Positions 48,810 to 58,700 of a DNA stretch of 64,000 nucleotides are shown piece by piece. Positions within the stretch are counted from its first letter, which is position 1, and each line of letters begins with the position of its first letter. Source of the stretch: CBDCRK01 sp965220955. Its GTDB lineage: Bacteria; Desulfobacterota; Binatia; Bin18; CBDCRK01. The position numbers were made by a program, and so were the translations under genes. The stretch covers positions 124,001 through 188,000 of the forward strand of contig CBDCRK010000032.1 in the NCBI GenBank assembly GCA_965220955.1. The letters are read 5' to 3'. Below the pieces are notes generated by a model. It worked only from the letters and a program-made list of their open reading frames with translations. It had not been told where the DNA came from and ran no database searches.

Positions 48810-50296
48810 TAGCGGCTATCGCCAAAGAGAGGAAACTGATGGCCTTTGGGTCGCTCGCCTAATGGAACCGGGTAGCGGTCAGTGAAGCAGGCGTCGCAGA
48901 ATCCTTCTCGCTCGCCATTCAAGAAGGTGTACATTCCCTCTTCGCTCAAATAGGCCAGGCTATTAGCGGTGATATAGCGACAGATTTCTTCTATGGTATG
49001 CGAAGAGGCGATAAGCTCCCGGCGGGTGGGAGTGTCTATTCCATAAAAGCAAGGGCCAATAATAGGCGGGGAGCTGATACGCATATGCACTTCCTTAGCT
49101 CGGGCCGCCTGGACCATCCTGACAATCTTGCGGCTTGTTGTACCTCGCACAATAGAGTCATCCACTACCACCACTCGTTTGTCCTTTAACACTTCAGATT
49201 GAGCGTTGAGCTTAACTTTCACACCAAAATGGCGGATCGATTCCTGCGGTTCGATAAACGTCCGCCCAATATAGTGGTTGCGGATAATACCCATCTCAAA
49301 GGGAAGCCCTGCTTCCTCAGCATATCCTAGGGCTGCAGGAACCCCAGAGTCTGGTACCGGAACAACAATGTCTGCTTCAACCGGCGCTTCACGGGCAAGC
49401 CGGCGGCCTAAGGACTTGCGTACCTGGTAAACATTGCGGTCATAGAGCAAGCTGTCCGGCCGAGAAAAATAGATGTACTCGAAGATGCATCGCTTGGGCT
49501 GTTCACGCAGGAAAGGGAAAAACGACTCCACACCGCGCTCGCTAAATAGCAACATCTCCCCTGGCTTCACCTCACGCTCGTACACCGCATCAATAAGGTC
49601 AAGCGCACAGGTCTCTGAGGCCACAACATAGGCATCTCTAATCCGGCCAAGGACAAGGGGTCGGAAGCCAAAAGGATCTCGCACTGCCATCATTTCGTGC
49701 TCGCTTAAGAACAGCACCGAGTAGGCACCTCGTACCTGCCATAGTGCCTCAATAACGCGATCAGACAGCCGCTCAGCCCGCGAGGCAGCAATCAGGTGGA
49801 GGATAACCTCTGTGTCCACAGTAGATTGGAAGACGGCGCCACGCTCCTCCAGGCGCACACGCAACTCTTCTGCGTTCACCAGGTTGCCGTTGTGTCCAAT
49901 AGCAAGTGAGCCATAGGTGAACCTAGCCACCAGAGGCTGGCTATTTTTCAGCACTGTAGAGCCAGCAGTAGAATAGCGATTGTGCCCGATAGCGCTCCAC
50001 CCTTCCAGACGACGAATATTTCTCTCATCGAAAATGTCTGCGACCAGACCTAGGCCACGGTGGGATAGAAGCGTTTGCCCATTCGAGGAGGCAATGCCCG
50101 CAGACTCCTGGCCACGGTGCTGTAAGGCACAAAGACCCAAATAGACCAAGTTAGCAGCCTCAGGATGGCCATATACTCCCACCACCCCACATTCTTCATG
50201 AAAACGGTCTAGTACCTCAGAACAGACAGAGACGGAACTGCCGGACGGAGACCTTCCCTTTTCTATCTCTGCCTCAACTCTCTGTCGATGGTTCAC
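48809..50296 (-). CDS. purF: Amidophosphoribosyltransferase
   Basis: Glutamine amidotransferase making 5-phosphoribosylamine from PRPP, the first step of purine synthesis. 495 residues. A propeptide of about 35 residues precedes the nucleophile Cys36 in EECGVVGVYGHPEAA, as in the Fe-S-containing B. subtilis type. The PRPP loop is VVVVDDSIVRGTTSRKI. Cys residues for a [4Fe-4S] cluster are in CIFEYIYFSRP, CFYGIDTPT and CDACF. Last gene of the purine operon. Its TAG overlaps a dispersed repeat arm. Confidence 0.96.
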   Translation of the reverse strand: MNHRQRVEAEIEKGRSPSGSSVSVCSEVLDRFHEECGVVGVYGHPEAANLVYLGLCALQHRGQESAGIASSNGQTLLSHRGLGLVADIFDERNIRRLEGWSAIGHNRYSTAGSTVLKNSQPLVARFTYGSLAIGHNGNLVNAEELRVRLEERGAVFQSTVDTEVILHLIAASRAERLSDRVIEALWQVRGAYSVLFLSEHEMMAVRDPFGFRPLVLGRIRDAYVVASETCALDLIDAVYEREVKPGEMLLFSERGVESFFPFLREQPKRCIFEYIYFSRPDSLLYDRNVYQVRKSLGRRLAREAPVEADIVVPVPDSGVPAALGYAEEAGLPFEMGIIRNHYIGRTFIEPQESIRHFGVKVKLNAQSEVLKDKRVVVVDDSIVRGTTSRKIVRMVQAARAKEVHMRISSPPIIGPCFYGIDTPTRRELIASSHTIEEICRYITANSLAYLSEEGMYTFLNGEREGFCDACFTDRYPVPLGERPKGHQFPLFGDSR

Positions 50297-50362
50297 CGTT
50301 CTCCCCCTTCGGCCAGCCTTCAGACTAAAGCCTTTAAGGTCAAAGGTCCAGAGCAGATTCTG

Positions 50363-52582
50363 TCAAACACCAAGATCAAGTTCTAACGCTGATTGCCACT
50401 TCTCCCATAGCTGGGATACCGGTAAACGGACTAGATCCCCAATAACTAACTCCTGCCCTCCGACTTCCCCTAGGATCGTGAGGGGAACACCCTTAGCCTG
50501 GGCAAGGGCCTGTAAACGAGGCAGGGAGCGAGAAGATAGAGATACCATCACCCGGGACTGGCTTTCAGCAAAAAGGAGCGCGTCCGTCCGTATATCCATT
50601 CCTAGCTTAACGGTTACACCAATAGCACCCGCCGGACGTGACAGGCAGCTTTCGGCCAAAGCCACAGCCAGCCCACCTTCCGACACATCATGGGCCGAAT
50701 GAAGGAGTCCCTCACAGCAAGCGGCCAAGCACAGTTCCTGCAGCCGCCTCTCCACCCCCAAGTCGATCTGAGGCGGTGCACCTTGTACTTGCCCATGAAT
50801 GACTGCCAGGTATGCGCTTCCACCCAGCTCTTCCCGGGTTTCTCCTAGAAGCACAACCACCTCCCCTTCCTCCTTAAACCACTGGGTCAGATGATGAGAC
50901 ACATCATCGAGTAGACCAACCGTAGCAATAGTCGGCGTGGGCGGAATTGCTCTGCCCTCAGTCTCATTATAAAAGCTTACATTTCCGCTTACCACCGCTT
51001 CTCCCAAAGCTAGGCAGGCATCGCGAATACCCTCCACCGCGCGCTGGAACTGCCACATGACTTCCGGCTTTTCCGGGTTGCCAAAGTTCAGACAGTCGCT
51101 TATGGCTACGGCCCTTCCCCCGGAAACGGTAATATTACGAGCACCCTCGGCCACGGCAATCATTGCCCCCACATAGGGATCAAGGAGGCAATAACGACTA
51201 TTGCAATCCACGCTGAGCGCTACAGCTCTATCTGTGCCTTTAAGACGAACCACTGCTGCGTCTGACCCCGGCGGTGTCACAGTGTTACCACGCACCAGGT
51301 AGTCATACTGCCGGAAAATCCAGCCTTTAGCTGCCAGATCTGGAGAGGTTAAAAGACGGGTAAGAGCGTCATTGCAATCCGAAGGTAGGGCAATCTCAGA
51401 AAGATCTAAATTCTGCCTGAATCCCAGGTCCTCAGGAGCAGCCGCAGGACGTTCGTATGCCGGGGCGCCATGGGTAAGCGGATTAATGGGCAAGTGAACG
51501 ACTTCCTCACCCTGCCATGATACCCGAAAAAAACCATCACCAGTGACTTTACCAACCGTAGAGGCCTCCAGATCCCACTTGGCAAAAATCCTTTGAACCT
51601 CTTCCTCACACCCTGCTTTGGCCACAATAAGCATCCGCTCCTGTGACTCAGAGAGAAGAATTTCGTATGGGCTTATTCCTTCTTCCCGTAGCGGTATTGC
51701 ATTCAGGTTAAGGGAAATTCCCATCCCCCCTCGCCCGGCCATTTCTACCGCAGAGCTGGTCAGTCCGGCCGCGCCCATGTCCTGAATGCCAACAATCACC
51801 TCTTTCTGCATTAACTCCAAACAAGCTTCGAGGAGGAGCTTTTCGGTAAACGGATCCCCTACTTGTACCGCCGGTCGCATCTCTTCACTGCTAGCATCAA
51901 ACTCCCGCGAAGCCAGCAGGCTTGCGCCGTGAATCCCATCCCGTCCCGTACGTGACCCCACACAGACAACCGGGTTGCCTACGCCCGTGGCCTGTGCACG
52001 AAAAATCCTATCCCTGGCAACCACGCCAAGAGTAAAGGCATTGACCAAGATGTTCTCGTTATAGCCAGGGTCAAAATAAGTTTCTCCCCCCACGGTAGGT
52101 ATGCCAATCGAGTTGCCATAACCTCCAATGCCCGCCACCACCCCTTTTACTAGATAGCGGGTGCGAGGGTAATCGGGGCTACCGAAATGAAGAGAGTCGA
52201 GGGAAGCGATAGGCCTGGCACCCATAGTGAAAACGTCACGCAGGATCCCGCCCATTCCTGTGGCCGCGCCATGGTAGGGCTCGATATATGAAGGATGGTT
52301 GTGGCTTTCAATCTTAAACACCACCGCCAAGCCCTCACCGACGTCGATAATACCCGCGTTTTCACCTGGTCCCTGCAGGATCTCTGATCCCTGGGTGGGG
52401 AGCTGACGCAAGAGTAGCCGCGAGCTTTTGTAGCTGCAGTGCTCAGACCACATCACCGAAAATACTCCCAGCTCTTCATACGTTGGCGCCCGATCCAGGA
52501 GGGAAAGAATCCGTTCGTACTCCTCCTGTGTGAGACCGTGTTGCAGAGCATGCTCAAGGGTAATGGCAATGGGAGATCGCAT
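50363..52582 (-). CDS. purL: Phosphoribosylformylglycinamidine synthase II
   Basis: ATP-dependent amidation of FGAR to FGAM. This is the small (739-residue) PurL that works with separate PurQ and PurS subunits. Visible: FSVMWSEHCSYKSSRLLLRQ with the catalytic His, GENAGIIDVGEGLAVVFKIE, GSRTGRDGIHGASLLAS, GIQDMGAAGLTSSAVEMAGR and ISDCLNFGNPEKPEVMW. Located between purQ and purF, 34 bases after purQ. Confidence 0.96.
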   Translation of the reverse strand: MRSPIAITLEHALQHGLTQEEYERILSLLDRAPTYEELGVFSVMWSEHCSYKSSRLLLRQLPTQGSEILQGPGENAGIIDVGEGLAVVFKIESHNHPSYIEPYHGAATGMGGILRDVFTMGARPIASLDSLHFGSPDYPRTRYLVKGVVAGIGGYGNSIGIPTVGGETYFDPGYNENILVNAFTLGVVARDRIFRAQATGVGNPVVCVGSRTGRDGIHGASLLASREFDASSEEMRPAVQVGDPFTEKLLLEACLELMQKEVIVGIQDMGAAGLTSSAVEMAGRGGMGISLNLNAIPLREEGISPYEILLSESQERMLIVAKAGCEEEVQRIFAKWDLEASTVGKVTGDGFFRVSWQGEEVVHLPINPLTHGAPAYERPAAAPEDLGFRQNLDLSEIALPSDCNDALTRLLTSPDLAAKGWIFRQYDYLVRGNTVTPPGSDAAVVRLKGTDRAVALSVDCNSRYCLLDPYVGAMIAVAEGARNITVSGGRAVAISDCLNFGNPEKPEVMWQFQRAVEGIRDACLALGEAVVSGNVSFYNETEGRAIPPTPTIATVGLLDDVSHHLTQWFKEEGEVVVLLGETREELGGSAYLAVIHGQVQGAPPQIDLGVERRLQELCLAACCEGLLHSAHDVSEGGLAVALAESCLSRPAGAIGVTVKLGMDIRTDALLFAESQSRVMVSLSSRSLPRLQALAQAKGVPLTILGEVGGQELVIGDLVRLPVSQLWEKWQSALELDLGV

Positions 52583-52616
52583 AAGAATGCAGTGAAGAAT
52601 GAAGAATTCTTAACTT

Positions 52617-53315
52617 TTAACTCTCAACTCCTTTGGCAGCCATTACCGAGCTAAAGATTTTTCTGCCGTCCTTGCCTCCCAAGAGCTGTTCCACAGCGTG
52701 CTCTGGATGGGGCATAAGACCAAAGACGTTGCCTTCTCTGTTGGTAATACCAGCAATGTTGTACAAGGAACCGTTGGGGTTAGCAGCCTCCGTGGTTTGT
52801 CCGTCCTCATCCACATAGCGTAGGATCACCTGATGCTGCTCCTCAATTTCTCTAAGCACTGTCTCATCGGCCACATAGCACCCCTCGCCATGCTTAATAG
52901 GGAGACGCAGAATATCTCCTACCTGACATTGCCTAGTAAACGGCGTACGAGTAGTTTCCACTCGTAGGGGCACCCACTGACAGATGTACGATAACGAACG
53001 GTTACGCACCAAAGCACCCGGAAGCAAGCCTGACTCGCAGAGGATTTGAAATCCATTGCATATGCCTAGGACCAAGCCGCCCTGGCGGGCGAGGTCGACA
53101 ACGCTCTGCATTACTGGAGAAAAGCGAGCCATGGCCCCACAGCGGAGATAGTCCCCATAGGAGAATCCACCCGGCAGGATCACACAGTCTACCCCTTTTA
53201 GGTCTTTGTCCTTGTGCCAAAGGCTTACCGCCGCGTGTCCCAGTACCTCTTGCAGGCAGCAGAGGGCATCGTGATCGTCGTTGGAGCCGGGAAAGGTAAT
53301 AACTCCCCATCTCAT
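52617..53315 (-). CDS. purQ: Phosphoribosylformylglycinamidine synthase I (glutaminase subunit)
   Basis: Class I glutamine amidotransferase subunit that supplies ammonia to PurL. 232 residues beginning RWGVITFPGSNDDHDALCCL, with VDCVILPGGFSYGDYLR, the nucleophile Cys in GGLVLGICNGFQILCE and His/Glu near the C-terminus in FGLMPHPEHAVEQLL. Normal for the three-subunit PurSQL system; purS precedes it by 15 bases. Confidence 0.96.
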   Translation of the reverse strand: MRWGVITFPGSNDDHDALCCLQEVLGHAAVSLWHKDKDLKGVDCVILPGGFSYGDYLRCGAMARFSPVMQSVVDLARQGGLVLGICNGFQILCESGLLPGALVRNRSLSYICQWVPLRVETTRTPFTRQCQVGDILRLPIKHGEGCYVADETVLREIEEQHQVILRYVDEDGQTTEAANPNGSLYNIAGITNREGNVFGLMPHPEHAVEQLLGGKDGRKIFSSVMAAKGVES

Positions 53316-53330
53316 GTTCCGCCTCTCCCT

Positions 53331-53588
53331 TTATTCATCAACGATCTCAAAGCGAAAATCCTCAATAACCAGGTTGGCAAGGAGCTTCTGGCACATCTCC
53401 CGCACCCGTATCTCTGCCTGAGCACGGGCGAGCCCGCTCAGATGTATCTCAAGATACTTCCCCGCCCGCACATCTGAGACCTCGTCATAATGCAGAGCCT
53501 GGAGCGAGTGATGGATTGCTTTGCCCTGAGGGTCAAGAATAGCCCTCTTTGGGGTGACATAAATTCTAGCTACCACACCTTTACCCAC
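53331..53588 (-). CDS. purS: Phosphoribosylformylglycinamidine synthase subunit PurS
   Basis: Small linker subunit that bridges PurL and PurQ. The chosen GTG at 53588 (GKGVVARIYVTPKRAILDPQ) overlaps the purC TAA by a few bases and gives 85 residues, the usual size; the open frame extends further upstream. It shows GKAIHHSLQALHYDEVSDV and GKYLEIHLSGLARAQAE. Operon position between purC and purQ supports the call. Confidence 0.92.
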   Translation of the reverse strand: MGKGVVARIYVTPKRAILDPQGKAIHHSLQALHYDEVSDVRAGKYLEIHLSGLARAQAEIRVREMCQKLLANLVIEDFRFEIVDE

Positions 53589-54291
53589 ATACCCGTCGGT
53601 GGATCTCCTGATATGCCTCCTCAATCCGGCCCAGGTCCTGACGGAAGCGGTCCTTGTCGAGCTTTTCTCCAGAAGACTTATCCCAGAAACGGCAAGTATC
53701 AGGGCTGATCTCGTCTCCTAAAAGCACCTGGCCACCACAACGGCCAAATTCAAGCTTGAAATCCACCAGTATAATGCCGCGATCGGAAAAAAAAGACTGG
53801 AGAATACTGTTCACTTTGAGCGCCATCTCTGTCATTGTAGTCAGTTCAGCCTCTGTAGCCATGTCTAGAGCCAGAATATGCCAGTAATTGATTATAGGAT
53901 CGCCGAGCGGATCGCTCTTATAGCAGAACTCTACAATCGGCTGGGAGAACACTTGCCCCTCAGGCAGACCCAGACGCTTGCACAGACTGCCAGCAGCAAT
54001 GTTCCGTACTATAGTTTCTACCGGAATAATGCTGAGCCGACGCACCAGCATTTCCCTGGGATTTAATACCCTGACAAAATGGGTAGCAATTCCTCTAGCC
54101 TCAAGAAGCTCTAATAAGGTCGAAGAGATTTGGTTGTTCAGTACTCCCTTGTCAGAGATAGTTCCCTTTTTCTGCGCATTAAAGGCAGTAGCGTCATCTT
54201 TGAAATACTGTATCAGCAGGTCTGGGTCGTCTGTCTCGTATACTTGTTTAGCTTTTCCTTCGTAAAGAAGTTTTTGCTTTTCCACATTCAC
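53581..54291 (-). CDS. purC: Phosphoribosylaminoimidazole-succinocarboxamide synthase
   Basis: SAICAR synthetase, 236 residues. It begins EKQKLLYEGKAKQVYETDDP, the ATP-grasp-like start, with YFKDDATAFNAQKKG, FVRVLNPREMLVRRL and the substrate-binding LVDFKLEFGRCGGQVLLGDE followed by SPDTCRFW. Start overlaps purB stop by four bases and its stop overlaps purS, so the three are coupled. Confidence 0.96.
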   Translation of the reverse strand: MNVEKQKLLYEGKAKQVYETDDPDLLIQYFKDDATAFNAQKKGTISDKGVLNNQISSTLLELLEARGIATHFVRVLNPREMLVRRLSIIPVETIVRNIAAGSLCKRLGLPEGQVFSQPIVEFCYKSDPLGDPIINYWHILALDMATEAELTTMTEMALKVNSILQSFFSDRGIILVDFKLEFGRCGGQVLLGDEISPDTCRFWDKSSGEKLDKDRFRQDLGRIEEAYQEIHRRVCG

Positions 54292-55598
54292 TCCTGCTCT
54301 GCCTTCCCAGCAAAAACCCTGGTGAAGACCATATCAACATGCCGTAGGGTCTGACGGAGGTCAAAGACGGTGACTATCTCTTCTGGGGAAAGAAAACGAG
54401 AGATATCCAGATCCTGACAGACGGCTGTCTGAAAGTCGGCTCCCTCCTCCCATACCTTTATGGCATTCCGCTGTACCCACCGATAGGCTTTCTCCCGTGA
54501 GACTCCCTTGCGGACGAGAGAGAGGAGAAGGTGCTCGGAAAAAATTGCTCCGCCCAGCAGAGAGAGGTTCCGTGTCATACGGTCGGCTCGTACCACAAAA
54601 TCATCAAGGACCTTGGTCATGCGAGAAAGCATAAAATCAACAAGAATAGTGGCATCTGGACCGATCACTCGCTCTACAGAAGAGTGGCTAATATCACGCT
54701 CGTACCAAAGTGGTACGCTCTCCAGAGCTGACAGCGCATACCCTCGTACCAAACGGGCTAGGCCGCAGACGGTTTCCAACTGCCAGGGATTGCGTTTGTG
54801 GGGCATGGACGAGGATCCCTTCTGTCCAGAGGCAAAAGCATCCTCAACTTCTAGGACCTCAGTCTGTTGCAGATGACGGATTTCAGTAGCAATCCGTTCT
54901 AGAGATGTTGCGATCAAAGCTAACGTCGAAAAGAACACCGCGTGGCGATCACGGGGAACGACCTGGGTAGAGATAGGCTCCGGCATCAGGCCAAGTTTCT
55001 CACATACATAAGCCTCCACTGTAGGGCTGACATTAGCAAAAGCGCCGACCGCTCCAGAAACCTTGCCATAGCTGATCTCTTGGCGCGCTGTAAGTAGACG
55101 GTCTAAATTCCGCTTCAGCTCTGCATACCAATGGGCAACTTTGAGGCCAAAGGTAATGGGCTCAGCATGCACCCCGTGGGTCCGGCCAATCATCACTGTG
55201 TCTTTATAGCGCCAGGCCTGACGGGTTAGAACCGCCAGCAACTCCCGCAGATCGCTAATCAAAAGATCGGCAGCTTCGCTTAGTTGTACAGCAAGGCCAG
55301 TATCGACCACGTCCGAGGAGGTCAGCCCCAGATGCACATAGCGCCCCTCTTCACCTACACTTTCGGCGACTGTCGCAACAAAGGCAGCAACGTCGTGCCT
55401 GACCTCCTCCTCAATCTCTCGCATACGGCGGGAATCAATGCGAGCTAACTCGGCAATCTTGGCGACCGCCGCATAGGGAATCTCTCCGTGCTCAGCTAGA
55501 GCCTCACAGGCAAGGATCTCTACATCCAGCCACTTCTGGAGTTTGTTCTCTTCTGACCAGATCTGGCCCATGGCAGGACGGGTATAGCGCTCAATCAT
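54288..55598 (-). CDS. purB: Adenylosuccinate lyase
   Basis: Fumarase-superfamily lyase acting twice in purine synthesis: on SAICAR and on adenylosuccinate. 436 residues. Signatures: MIERYTRPAMGQIWSEENKL, VHLGLTSSDVVDTGLAVQLS, IGRTHGVHAEPITFGLKVAH and the catalytic-Ser loop GSSSMPHKRNPWQLE. First gene of the minus-strand purine operon purB-C-S-Q-L-F. The upstream spacer holds an inverted-repeat element; no purine riboswitch or PurR box recognised. Confidence 0.97.
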   Translation of the reverse strand: MIERYTRPAMGQIWSEENKLQKWLDVEILACEALAEHGEIPYAAVAKIAELARIDSRRMREIEEEVRHDVAAFVATVAESVGEEGRYVHLGLTSSDVVDTGLAVQLSEAADLLISDLRELLAVLTRQAWRYKDTVMIGRTHGVHAEPITFGLKVAHWYAELKRNLDRLLTARQEISYGKVSGAVGAFANVSPTVEAYVCEKLGLMPEPISTQVVPRDRHAVFFSTLALIATSLERIATEIRHLQQTEVLEVEDAFASGQKGSSSMPHKRNPWQLETVCGLARLVRGYALSALESVPLWYERDISHSSVERVIGPDATILVDFMLSRMTKVLDDFVVRADRMTRNLSLLGGAIFSEHLLLSLVRKGVSREKAYRWVQRNAIKVWEEGADFQTAVCQDLDISRFLSPEEIVTVFDLRQTLRHVDMVFTRVFAGKAEQE

Positions 55599-55611
55599 AT
55601 GTAAACACGCG

Positions 55612-55690
55612 GTAGGGGCAAATTTTATATTCGCCCTGCTGTCTGCGATCCCTGATCCCTCTACTGGGCGAGCACAAGGATCGCCCCTAC
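55612..55690. repeat. GTAGGGGC palindromic element upstream of purB
   Basis: Two inverted copies of a unit of the form GTAGGGGCRA...TCGCCC (left GTAGGGGCAAATTTTATATT, right complement GTAGGGGCGATCCTTGTGCT) flank GCGATCCCTGATCCC. It starts 14 bases from the purB start and fills the whole spacer to dut, so it must hold or replace the purB promoter. Confidence 0.6.
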
Positions 55691-55700
55691 AGATTCTGGT

Positions 55701-56153
55701 TTATTCGCCAGTGTGCCCAAACCCACCCCTACGTCCAGTGGGTGTCAGTTCTGTGATCTCTTCCCAGTAAGCGTGAAGCACCGGAGCAATAACGAGTTGG
55801 GCAATACGATCTCCGCGTTTTAAACAGACGGGCTTCTCACCAAAGTTGATAATCAAAACCTTGACTTCATCCCGATAGTCCGCGTCAATGGTGCCAGGCG
55901 CATTAAGCACCGTGAGCCCTGAACGAAAAGCTAGGCCACTGCGGGGACGTACTTGGGCCTCATACCCTTTAGGTAGGGCAAGGGCTAACCCAGTAGGGAT
56001 AAGAGATCGCGCCAAAGGAGAAAGAATGATTTCCTCTTCAATATCAGCATAGAGATCCATGCCTGCCGCACCCTCAGTCATATAAGCCGGTAGCGGAAGA
56101 TCGCTCCGATCAGGCCGTAAGCGACAAACCTTAACAATAACCTCCTCAGGCAT
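55701..56153 (-). CDS. dut: Deoxyuridine 5'-triphosphate nucleotidohydrolase
   Basis: Homotrimeric dUTPase keeping uracil out of DNA and supplying dUMP. 150 residues with all five motifs: AAGMDLYADIEEE (1), RPRSGLAFRSG (2), GTIDADYRDEVKV (3), RGDRIAQLVIAPV (4) and the C-terminal arm GRRGGFGHTG (5). It follows pnp by 44 bases. Confidence 0.96.
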   Translation of the reverse strand: MPEEVIVKVCRLRPDRSDLPLPAYMTEGAAGMDLYADIEEEIILSPLARSLIPTGLALALPKGYEAQVRPRSGLAFRSGLTVLNAPGTIDADYRDEVKVLIINFGEKPVCLKRGDRIAQLVIAPVLHAYWEEITELTPTGRRGGFGHTGE

Positions 56154-56197
56154 AAGGCATTTCTAAAAGCTATTCAGGCCTGTCTACACTTGCCGAC

Positions 56198-58306
56198 CTA
56201 TTTGGCTCTACCCTGGACCTCTTCTCTATCCTGGGCAACATCCTTATAACCTAAACGGATCTTTCCCTGCCTATCAATCTCCAATACTTCGACCAGAATT
56301 TCGTCTCCCTCTCTGAGCACGTCCGTTACTTGTCGCACCCGGCCAGGACCCATCTGTGAGATGTGCACCAATCCATCAGTGCCAGGCAAGATCTCAACAA
56401 AAGCACCAAAATCAACGGTCTTCCGGACAACACCTTGGTAGATCTTCCCGACCTCGGCCTCCGCAGTAATACGTTCGATCTTATCCATTGCCTTGGTCAC
56501 CGAGTTTCTATCCGGAGAGGCAAGGTGCACAGTGCCGTCGTCTTGGACATCGATTTTGACTCCGGTTTCTTCGACAATCCCACGAATAACTTTACCCCCG
56601 GGGCCAATTAGGTCACGGATTTTGTCCCGTTTTACTTTTAGAGTAACAATACGAGGGGCGTGCTGGGAGACCTCGCGGCGGGGCTGGGCAATAGTCTGGC
56701 CCATAATGTCAAGAATATGCAACCGCCCCTCGCGCGCCTGATACAGTGCTTCACGCATGAGCTCACGGGTAACCCCAGTGATCTTGATATCCATCTGCAA
56801 CGCTGCCACCCCTTCCGCGGTTCCCGCCACCTTAAAGTCCATGTCTCCCAGATGGTCTTCGTCCCCTAAGATGTCGCTTAAAACCTTTACCTCCTCGCCT
56901 TCCTTCACCAACCCCATAGCAATGCCTGCCACCGGTGCTTTGATAGGTACTCCAGCGTCCATGAGCGAGAGCGTACCCCCGCACACAGTGGCCATTGAAG
57001 AAGAACCATTCGACTCTAAGATCTCAGACACAATACGAACGGTGTAGGGAAACTCTTCCTCGCTAGGGAGTACCGATTGCACTGCTCGCTCGGCCAGAGC
57101 TCCGTGGCCAATCTCCCGTCGACCTGGATTACGCAGGGGCCTTGCCTCTCCTACACTGAAAGGAGGAAAGTTGTAATGAAGCATGAATTTTTTGTATTGC
57201 TCACCAGCAAGAGCATCAATCCTCTGCTCATCCGCGGAAGTGCCTAGGGTTGTGACCACAAGGGCCTGTGTCTCTCCGCGAGTAAAGAGAGCTGAGCCAT
57301 GTGTGCGCGGCAGAATTTCAACCTGGCAAGAGACCGACCGAATGTCTTTGGGCCCTCGACCATCTATACGTCGACCCTCATGGACTACCAGGTGACGGAG
57401 GATCTTACGCTCAACCTCTTCAAAGGCTTTGCCAATTTCTTTTTCTCTACCAGGGTACTCCCCGCCCAGGGCACTGCTTATCTCGGCTTCAACTTCGGCT
57501 AAGCGCAAGGCCCGCTCCTGTTTGCCCCGCACAGAGAACGCTTCCGTCACTTTTGGTGCAGCCAGCTCATATACCCGCTCAAGCAGAACAGAATCCCGGG
57601 TGGGAGGCATTAAAGTCCGTTTAGGTCTGCCCATTGCACGAGAAATCTCGTCTTGTAGATCGAGGAGGGGCTGGACAGAATCATGAGCTAAGAAGAGAGC
57701 CTCGAGCATTACCTCCTCAGGCACAATACGAGCCCCTCCTTCCACCATCACAATGGTCTCTCGGCCCGCAGCAACGATTAGGTTCACGTCGCTCATTTCC
57801 ATCTGGCTTTGCAAAGGATTAATCAGGAGCTGCCCGTTTATTCTACCGACCCGCACCGCGGCAAGCGGCCCGCGAAAAGGAATATCTGATACCTGCAACG
57901 CCGCCGAGGCACCAGTGAGCGCAACAGTATCTGGGTCATTCTCCCGATCGGCGGAAAGGACTGTGGCCACGATCTGGGTATCGCAAAAAAAGCCGTCAGG
58001 AAAGAGTGGCCGTAAAGATCGGTCTACTACACGGCAGGCCAATATCTCATGCTCTGAAAGGCGACCCTCTCGCTTGAAAAACCCACCGGGAATCCTGCCT
58101 GCGGCGAACGTCCGTTCCTGGTAATCGACAGTGAGCGGGAAAAAGTCTATCCCTTCACGAGGTTCGCTCGCCACTGCGGTCACCAGCACCACGGTTTCCC
58201 CATACTGAATGATGGCTGCACCATTGGCCTGCTTGGCCATGCGACCTACCTCGATTGAGAGGGGCCGACCATGAAAATTGATCTCCACTTTTTTATATGC
58301 GTACAT
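56198..58306 (-). CDS. pnp: Polyribonucleotide nucleotidyltransferase
   Basis: Phosphorolytic 3'-5' exoribonuclease of the degradosome. I chose ATG 58306 (TTGGGGAGTCCTAC upstream), giving 702 residues that begin YAYKKVEINFHGRPLSIEV. Two RNase PH domains follow (GRPKRTLMPPT between them; the second with LRNPGRREIGHGALAERAV), then KH (DLIGPGGKVIRGIVEETGVK) and S1 (VGKIYQGVVRKTVDFGAFVE) domains. Placed after rpsO, the classical rpsO-pnp arrangement. Confidence 0.97.
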   Translation of the reverse strand: MYAYKKVEINFHGRPLSIEVGRMAKQANGAAIIQYGETVVLVTAVASEPREGIDFFPLTVDYQERTFAAGRIPGGFFKREGRLSEHEILACRVVDRSLRPLFPDGFFCDTQIVATVLSADRENDPDTVALTGASAALQVSDIPFRGPLAAVRVGRINGQLLINPLQSQMEMSDVNLIVAAGRETIVMVEGGARIVPEEVMLEALFLAHDSVQPLLDLQDEISRAMGRPKRTLMPPTRDSVLLERVYELAAPKVTEAFSVRGKQERALRLAEVEAEISSALGGEYPGREKEIGKAFEEVERKILRHLVVHEGRRIDGRGPKDIRSVSCQVEILPRTHGSALFTRGETQALVVTTLGTSADEQRIDALAGEQYKKFMLHYNFPPFSVGEARPLRNPGRREIGHGALAERAVQSVLPSEEEFPYTVRIVSEILESNGSSSMATVCGGTLSLMDAGVPIKAPVAGIAMGLVKEGEEVKVLSDILGDEDHLGDMDFKVAGTAEGVAALQMDIKITGVTRELMREALYQAREGRLHILDIMGQTIAQPRREVSQHAPRIVTLKVKRDKIRDLIGPGGKVIRGIVEETGVKIDVQDDGTVHLASPDRNSVTKAMDKIERITAEAEVGKIYQGVVRKTVDFGAFVEILPGTDGLVHISQMGPGRVRQVTDVLREGDEILVEVLEIDRQGKIRLGYKDVAQDREEVQGRAK

Positions 58307-58371
58307 GTAGGACTCCCCAACCATTTTCTCCGGCACTAAGGAGAAAGGAAAAAAGGAACCGGAGGGAAACT

Positions 58372-58641
58372 CTATCGACGGATCCCCAACCGCCCAATTA
58401 AGTCCCTATAACGCTGATAGTCAATCTTGCGTATATAGTCCAGCAACCGCCGTCGCCTTCCCACCATCCTGAGTAGTCCTCGGCGGGAGTGATGGTCTTC
58501 GGTGTAGATTTTAAAGTGCTCAGTAAGGTGTCCAATGCGCTGAGTGAGCAGAGCAATCTGTACTTCTGACGAACCAGTATCCGTGCGATGGAGCCGAAAT
58601 TGTTCAATGATCTCTCTCCTTCGCTCAGGTTGAATAGCCAT
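58372..58641 (-). CDS. rpsO: 30S ribosomal protein S15
   Basis: Primary 16S rRNA-binding protein of the platform. 89 residues with EQFRLHRTDTGSSEVQIALL, HLTEHFKIYTEDHHSRRGLL and RLLDYIRKIDYQRYRDLIGR. Normal length and perfect family fit. Start preceded by GGAGAAAAA. Confidence 0.98.
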   Translation of the reverse strand: MAIQPERRREIIEQFRLHRTDTGSSEVQIALLTQRIGHLTEHFKIYTEDHHSRRGLLRMVGRRRRLLDYIRKIDYQRYRDLIGRLGIRR

Positions 58642-58700
58642 TTTTTCTCCTTATCACTTCATTAAGAGGACTTTTAACATACCGTTTCTTTAGTGTAAAG

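Noticed and set aside
55599..55700. Purine riboswitch or PurR operator upstream of purB
   Set aside because: The spacer is explained by the inverted-repeat element; no conserved aptamer core or PurBox pair found.
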